From: Diphasiastrum complanatum
Taxonomy: Eukaryota; Streptophyta; Lycopodiopsida; Lycopodiales; Lycopodiaceae
DNA: 64,000 bases
Direction: 5' to 3'
Assembly: GCA_029204225.1 (NCBI GenBank)
Contig: CM055092.1
Coordinates: 77,254,669 to 77,318,668 of the forward strand
This document shows positions 27,828 to 33,800 of this stretch, piece by piece. Within the stretch, counting starts at the first letter, position 1, and each line of letters begins with the position of its first letter. Made by a program: the position numbers and the translations under genes. The notes under the pieces were generated by a model. That model ran no database searches. It was given only the letters and a program-made list of their open reading frames with translations, and was not told the DNA's origin.

Positions 27828-30800
27828 CCACTGGGCGCCTGCCCGCGCTGCCCGAGCGCCTCCTGCGCGCCTGCCCATGCTGCCCGAGTGCTTGTCTGCT
27901 CTGCCTGCAATGTTTTCCAGCCTGCCGGTGCTGCCTGAGCTGTTTTCCAGTCTGCCTGCACTATTTTCCAGCCTTGCCGGGATCCCCGTCTTCTTGTACA
28001 CCTGCCTGCGCTGCCCATCTGCCTGTTTTCCAGCCTGCCTGCACTAACTTACACTTCCCTGACACATTTTTCTAGCTTGTCCCTGCCCTCGTCCAACCAA
28101 ACTAGTTCACGTCTTCCAACATGACTTCTTCCGATACATCTTCCACTCACAGTGAAATCCAAACTCAGCTTGATGACCACCGCGTACACATAAACCACCT
28201 CATCACTGCCCAACGAGACATGATGACTATGCTTCAAAATTTGCAGTCCTCCATTACCGACCTATTCCACTCTCTTCAAACTCTGCCACCGCCTAACACA
28301 TTACCCGAGCCATTCTCTTCTTTTGCACCTGTTCCTCCTATAGTCCCTCATCCAGCCCCACTTATTTGTGATTTCGGGGATAAAGTCACACTTGCCATCT
28401 ACAATGGTTCTTCTGATGGTGAGGATCTACAATATTGGTTCTTTCAGCTGGAAGCTTATTTTCAACTTGCTCCTCGCACATCGACACAACAATATGCGCT
28501 TTGACATGGTGGCATACACATCAGTCCATGTTTGATACTTCTGCTACTTGGGACGAGTTCAAAGTTGCCATTCAATCTGCCATGATCGATCCAACGTGGT
28601 TTCAGACTCAGCTCGACCTTTATCGGCAACTTACACAAACTGGTACGCTTCTTGAATATTATGAAAAGTTTTTGAGTTTTCTAACATGTTTTCTGATCTT
28701 CCACTTGTTGAGATTATTGGTCGTTATATTTCTGGCATCCATGGTTCTTTTTGTTATGATGTTTAGTCTTTTTTTGGGACTGGTTTGCTTCCTTGGGGGA
28801 TGTTAATATTAATCTTACTGCCCAGCGTATTTTTGTTTTAGTTGACAAAACTCCCTATACGTTCATTGGTATTGATTGTTCTGCAGATTATTTTCTTATT
28901 TTTGCTAAGCAGTTTGTTCGTAGCCTTCCGAAGGCACATTGTGCCACGCTTTTATTTGTTCAATTGCACGAAATGTATAACCCAGGAAAGAAAACGACAA
29001 TACAACGTTACTAAAGTAGCTCTAGTAGTTAACACTATTTTTTATAGCCCACATTGAGGGCAATGTTTTAGATGAGGGGAGTGTTATGGACATACCAATA
29101 TTATAGTCCATCTTTCTCTATTTCTGACAGTATTTGTGGACGCGCAATTATATTACATGCGACAGGCCTAGAAATACCATTTACATGGTTTTCTAAATTT
29201 GGCCCTAATGTTTGAAATTCACCTTCCCTCCAATTCAATATGAAGGCAGGTAGGTTTTGTCCACTGTAAATAGCCACCAAGGCTGGTCATTTAGTAGTTT
29301 TGATTAATTGAGACTTGGGCTTCTTGCTATTTTGGAGATCTTAGTTGGAGATCTGCCTGAGCTATCGGCGGCCATTGATATTCATACAGTTTCTTAGTTG
29401 GAGAATGCTATGTGAATGCCTTTTCTTGTCTTTTATGCATCATTGATAACAATACCTGTGAATCTGTTCATAACATCTCTCCTCTTTCTTCTTTCCTCTC
29501 TCTTATCTCCTCTCCTTTATCCTCTCCTTAACTTTCTCCCTCTCCTATTCTCTTTCCCTTGAAAGAGGCACAAAAAAGGTTAAAAACGGAATGCGACTGG
29601 AATTGGGCCCGGGCTGTAAGAAAAAAAATTACGGTCCCGATTCTTTCCAATTCGAATGGGGACTGTCTGATTCATTGAAGAATTGTGATTCGTCAGCCAA
29701 CAATCATGATTTGTAAGTCCTTTTTCCAAGGTCAAGTTCCTATTCCTAAGTTTTCTTCCTATTCCTGTTCCCGTTCCTGTCCCTGTTCCTGTGCCTAAGT
29801 TCATGTTCTCATTCCTAAGTTCTTAGAACTTCTTGTTCTTGTTCCTAAATTCTTAAGGCTTCCTATTTATGTTCCTAAGCAGTTTCCTATGATTGTTCTT
29901 GTTCATGTTTCTAATTTTTGTTCCTATTCTTGTTTCTATTCCGGTTCCTAAATTTTGTTCCTATTTTTGTTTCTGTTCGTATTCCTAAGTTTTGCTCCTA
30001 TTCTTGTTCCTGTTCCTAAGTTTTGTTCCTATTTTTGCTCATGTTTTTGTTCCTTGTATCTTTAACTTAGGTTTCAACTTGGAAACACGAATAGGAACAG
30101 AGATATAAACCCTTTAATTATGCGCAAAACCCCGAAAACAATGATTGAATCATTTTCCTTAACACATTTACCACACCAAAGTTATTTCTCAAAAAATAGG
30201 GGAATTTATTTGTTTAATTTATTTATTTTAGGAACAGTTTTGTATTGTTCCTGGGATAAAATTTGGTCTATAATACAATCTATAATTAGTCATATTTGGT
30301 CTCAGATTAAAATCTTGACAGGTTTGAAAATTCAGAAAATTCATCATGGTATAAGACCAAGATAGTGAGAAACAAAAGTATAGTTTGCGCTGTCCGTACA
30401 ATACTTAATTGGACACTTTTTTTGGGTTGAAAGTACTATTGTAGGTAGACTGGTTGTTGTTGCAGGTTGCTAAAGATAGAGAAGTCCGTACAGGCCGGAA
30501 GTTAGAATTTTAGGTTCTGTGGCAGATTTATGACTGTTTTCTGGGCTTATAAGCAAGGACAGTACTTGCTGCAAGATGTATAGAAAACTCAGCAGGCCAT
30601 GTAGTTGGTACAAAGGACAGTATAGGGCTTGTAGAGCCATCATTAATTCCTTTTTTAAAAGTACAATTGGTTTTCAATCTGTCCATTTCAAATAGTATAG
30701 CGGCTATTATATAAAAAGTACAGAGGTTAGAATAGTCCATATAGATATGTAGTACTAAATTTGGAATAAAATACCTACTAAGTTAATCTTTTGCTCATTT

Positions 30801-33800
30801 CAGTATTTTTGGAAAAATTCTAAGAAATATTCAATAGCTGACACTACACCCTAACATTATTGCTAATATAAAAAGGGCTACGGTACCATCAGTGTTTGGG
30901 GGAGCAATAATTGCAAGAAATTTGGGCTATAGTACATTTGCATAATCTGTGGAAAAATCTTGGGCTATTTTGGGGAATGATTCTTGGTTTATTATTTAAG
31001 TGCAAATATTCATTGGCGATTTGACTAAATTTTGAGCCTCAATGCAAACACCAAATGTAGAGGCATTTTTTCCATAAATTTTTGAACCACAACAAATACA
31101 AGATTTCAAGATAGTGATATTTTTGGTCATTTTGGACCAATTGTGAGCACACATAATAATTCTTAAAATATTGTGGATACCTCATTATCACACAGTCGTT
31201 TGACCAAATTTTGTTACATTTCCATTTTGATGGGGACAATTGCCATATGTGGAAGTTCTAATGGTCCTTTTGGCCAAAGATTCAACAATAGTATGAACAT
31301 AATGGACCTCAACAAAATTTGAGCACGTATGCGAGTCTCACATATGCAAGATGCGACTGAGACAATCTCTTTTATCATCTGAAATGTTATTGTGAATTTG
31401 TTTGCACCCTTTTTGCAGGCTTTTTATTGCCTGATTTTGTAGTGATTTGCTTCAGTAGCAGTCAGCGCCCATTTCCTAATGTTGGCTATCATACCTACAA
31501 AAATTCCTGACAGTTACTTTTCACAGTAGATCCGCTGCTGAAAAATGGCAATCTGCTGTTGCAGACTTGTTTAAGATATTAGATACTTTCCAGCATCTTA
31601 GATTGTCAAATTGAGTGCACAGTTCCGCTAACTACTCAGGACTGTTGAGTACATCCTCAACACTAAATGATGCTCTTAGCAGAATGTCAATGGTAAACGA
31701 AGTGAGTTTTACCTGGTTCTGTAATGAGTTACTCGAGTCCTTGAGGGGGAAATGTATGAGTGATCATTATTTCTCCATAATCTGGAAGAAAGTCTAGAAC
31801 AGAGATGTAAAGACTTCTGAACCAGTTCCTAGGCTTGGGGAAGATTCATCCAAGTATACGATAGCTTTCGTTGAGGATGAAGAATCCAAGCATACGCCAG
31901 CTTGCGTTGAGGATTCTAAGTCAGTAGATCCCAAGCATACCAGTGAGGTTGAGGGATCCAGTTCTCGAGAATTCAAATGGAAACAGTATTCCATTCAGGA
32001 TGAGTATCTACTTTACAGAAACAAAATATGTGTTCCCAACTTAGAGGATTTTAGGCACCAAATATTATATGAATGTCATGACAGTCCTAGTGCAGGACAC
32101 CCAGGCATTCAGAACACCTATGAACTTCTTCATAGGCAATTCTTTTGGCCCAGTATGAAAAAGGACTTCCAACAGTATGTAACTAGTTGCCAAAAGTGTC
32201 AGATTAATAAAGAAGAGCGTCTAAAGGCAGGAGGGTTATTATAGCCTCTAGAAATACCAGCAGGTAAATGGGAAAGTATTTCCATGGATTTTATAGCAAG
32301 CCTGCCTAAGACCCAGAAGGGTCATGATGCTGTATGGGTCACAGTTATCCGTTTGACCAAAATGGCTCACTTTATTCCGACCAAAACAACCGTTAGAGCT
32401 CCAGAGTTAGCAAGGTTGTTTATAGACGGGCTATATAAATTACACGGTCTCCCTTCTGGCATAGTCAGCGACTGGGACAGTAAGTTTAATGCAAATTTTT
32501 GGAGGGCAGTATTCCATCATCTCCATACTAAACTAAAAATGAGTACTACAAACCATCCACATCCACAGACAAACGGTCAAACAGAAAGAGTAAATCAGGT
32601 GCTAGAGGATATGCTTCGTGCATACGTCAGCAAAAAGCAGACTAATTGGGAGGAATATCTCTCGATATTAGAGTTTGCTTATAACAGTACCAAAACAATC
32701 AGCTATGGGATACAGCCCATTCATGCTGATGTATGGTTTTCAGCCATGCTCACCCACAACAGTAGGGTTTAAACATGAAAAAGTTGAAGCAACAAATTTT
32801 TTTCTAGAAGACCTAAACCAGATGGTAGAACATGCTAAGCGCAGCATTAGGCAAGCCTAGGATCGAGCTAAGCATTATGCAGATCCGTACAGACGGGATG
32901 TACAGTTCTCCCCTGGTGAAAAAGTTTTTCTTCGAGTCTCAGATGACTCTAAAACCCTCAAAACAGGAGTGTGTCAAGTTGTCTCCTAGGTATTGTGGTC
33001 TGTTTACCATTATTAGGAGAATAGGCAAAGTTTCCTATGAACTAGAACTCCCGACCAGTACTAAAGTCCATCTAGTTTTCTGTGTTAGTCGGTTACGAAT
33101 GGCTTTAACTAGATCAGATAATCTAGTCAGGGACAATGTTCTAGTTCCCCTCAAGGATTCTCAGCAACTTCCACATGAGCTTAATCAAGTGGAAGGATCA
33201 GCTAGTTGAGAATGCCTCTTGGGAAAAGGGCAGTATACTTCAATAGTTATATCCAGATTTTGTCTTAGAGGACCAAGACAACTCTTAAGGGGGAGGGAGT
33301 CGGTATGAGGACCAGTACTGCTCATAACTTTGCTAATAGCCAATCATAAAGAAATGTGAAAATAAAACTATCTCAGACATACTCTAATTCATGAGTAGAA
33401 AATGCATGCATCAATAAAGATATTGAAGGAGATGGCATAAGTCATCACAACAAGTATTCCCAAGCAACACAAATATATCCACAAAGCATACTACATCATC
33501 TATAAACCTTGTTGTAAATCTATCTCTAATGTTGTGGACAACATCATACGATGTATCTGAGATAAATGCAAAAATAAAAAACTACGATTATACTATAACT
33601 TGCTCAAAGCACTCTAATAGGCCAAGGGTGCCATAGGAAAGTGCCATCGTATAGGACCCCAACAAATGAGATATCTAAAGCAAGTCAAGTAACCCAAGAG
33701 TACCACAAAGAAACATCAATTTGGCAACCATAGCACTAACTCGACAACAACACCAGAAACAAAGAATACTAGAATAAAACATGGCCCCCAATGGCTGGTA

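Larger units (their letters stand above)
25541..29475 (+). mobile_element. Ty3/gypsy composite with TGTTATG...CATAACA LTRs
   Basis: Three LTRs of one family lie in a row: a full one at 25,541-25,937, a 5'-truncated one ending at 27,540, and a full one at 29,082-29,475. The first and second are followed by primer sites (TGATATCAGAGCA and TGGTATCAGAGCT). The first unit keeps only a leader and a degraded gag (around 27,000-27,180); the second has a gag start and a collapsed remainder. No 5-bp target duplication is found at the outer ends, as expected for a product of recombination between two insertions. Confidence 0.85.

Noticed and set aside
30120-30365. 81-codon frame with a hydrophobic stretch, first suspected to be an organelle-derived fragment
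   Set aside because: I could not match it to any plastid or mitochondrial protein, and the surroundings look like ordinary intron.
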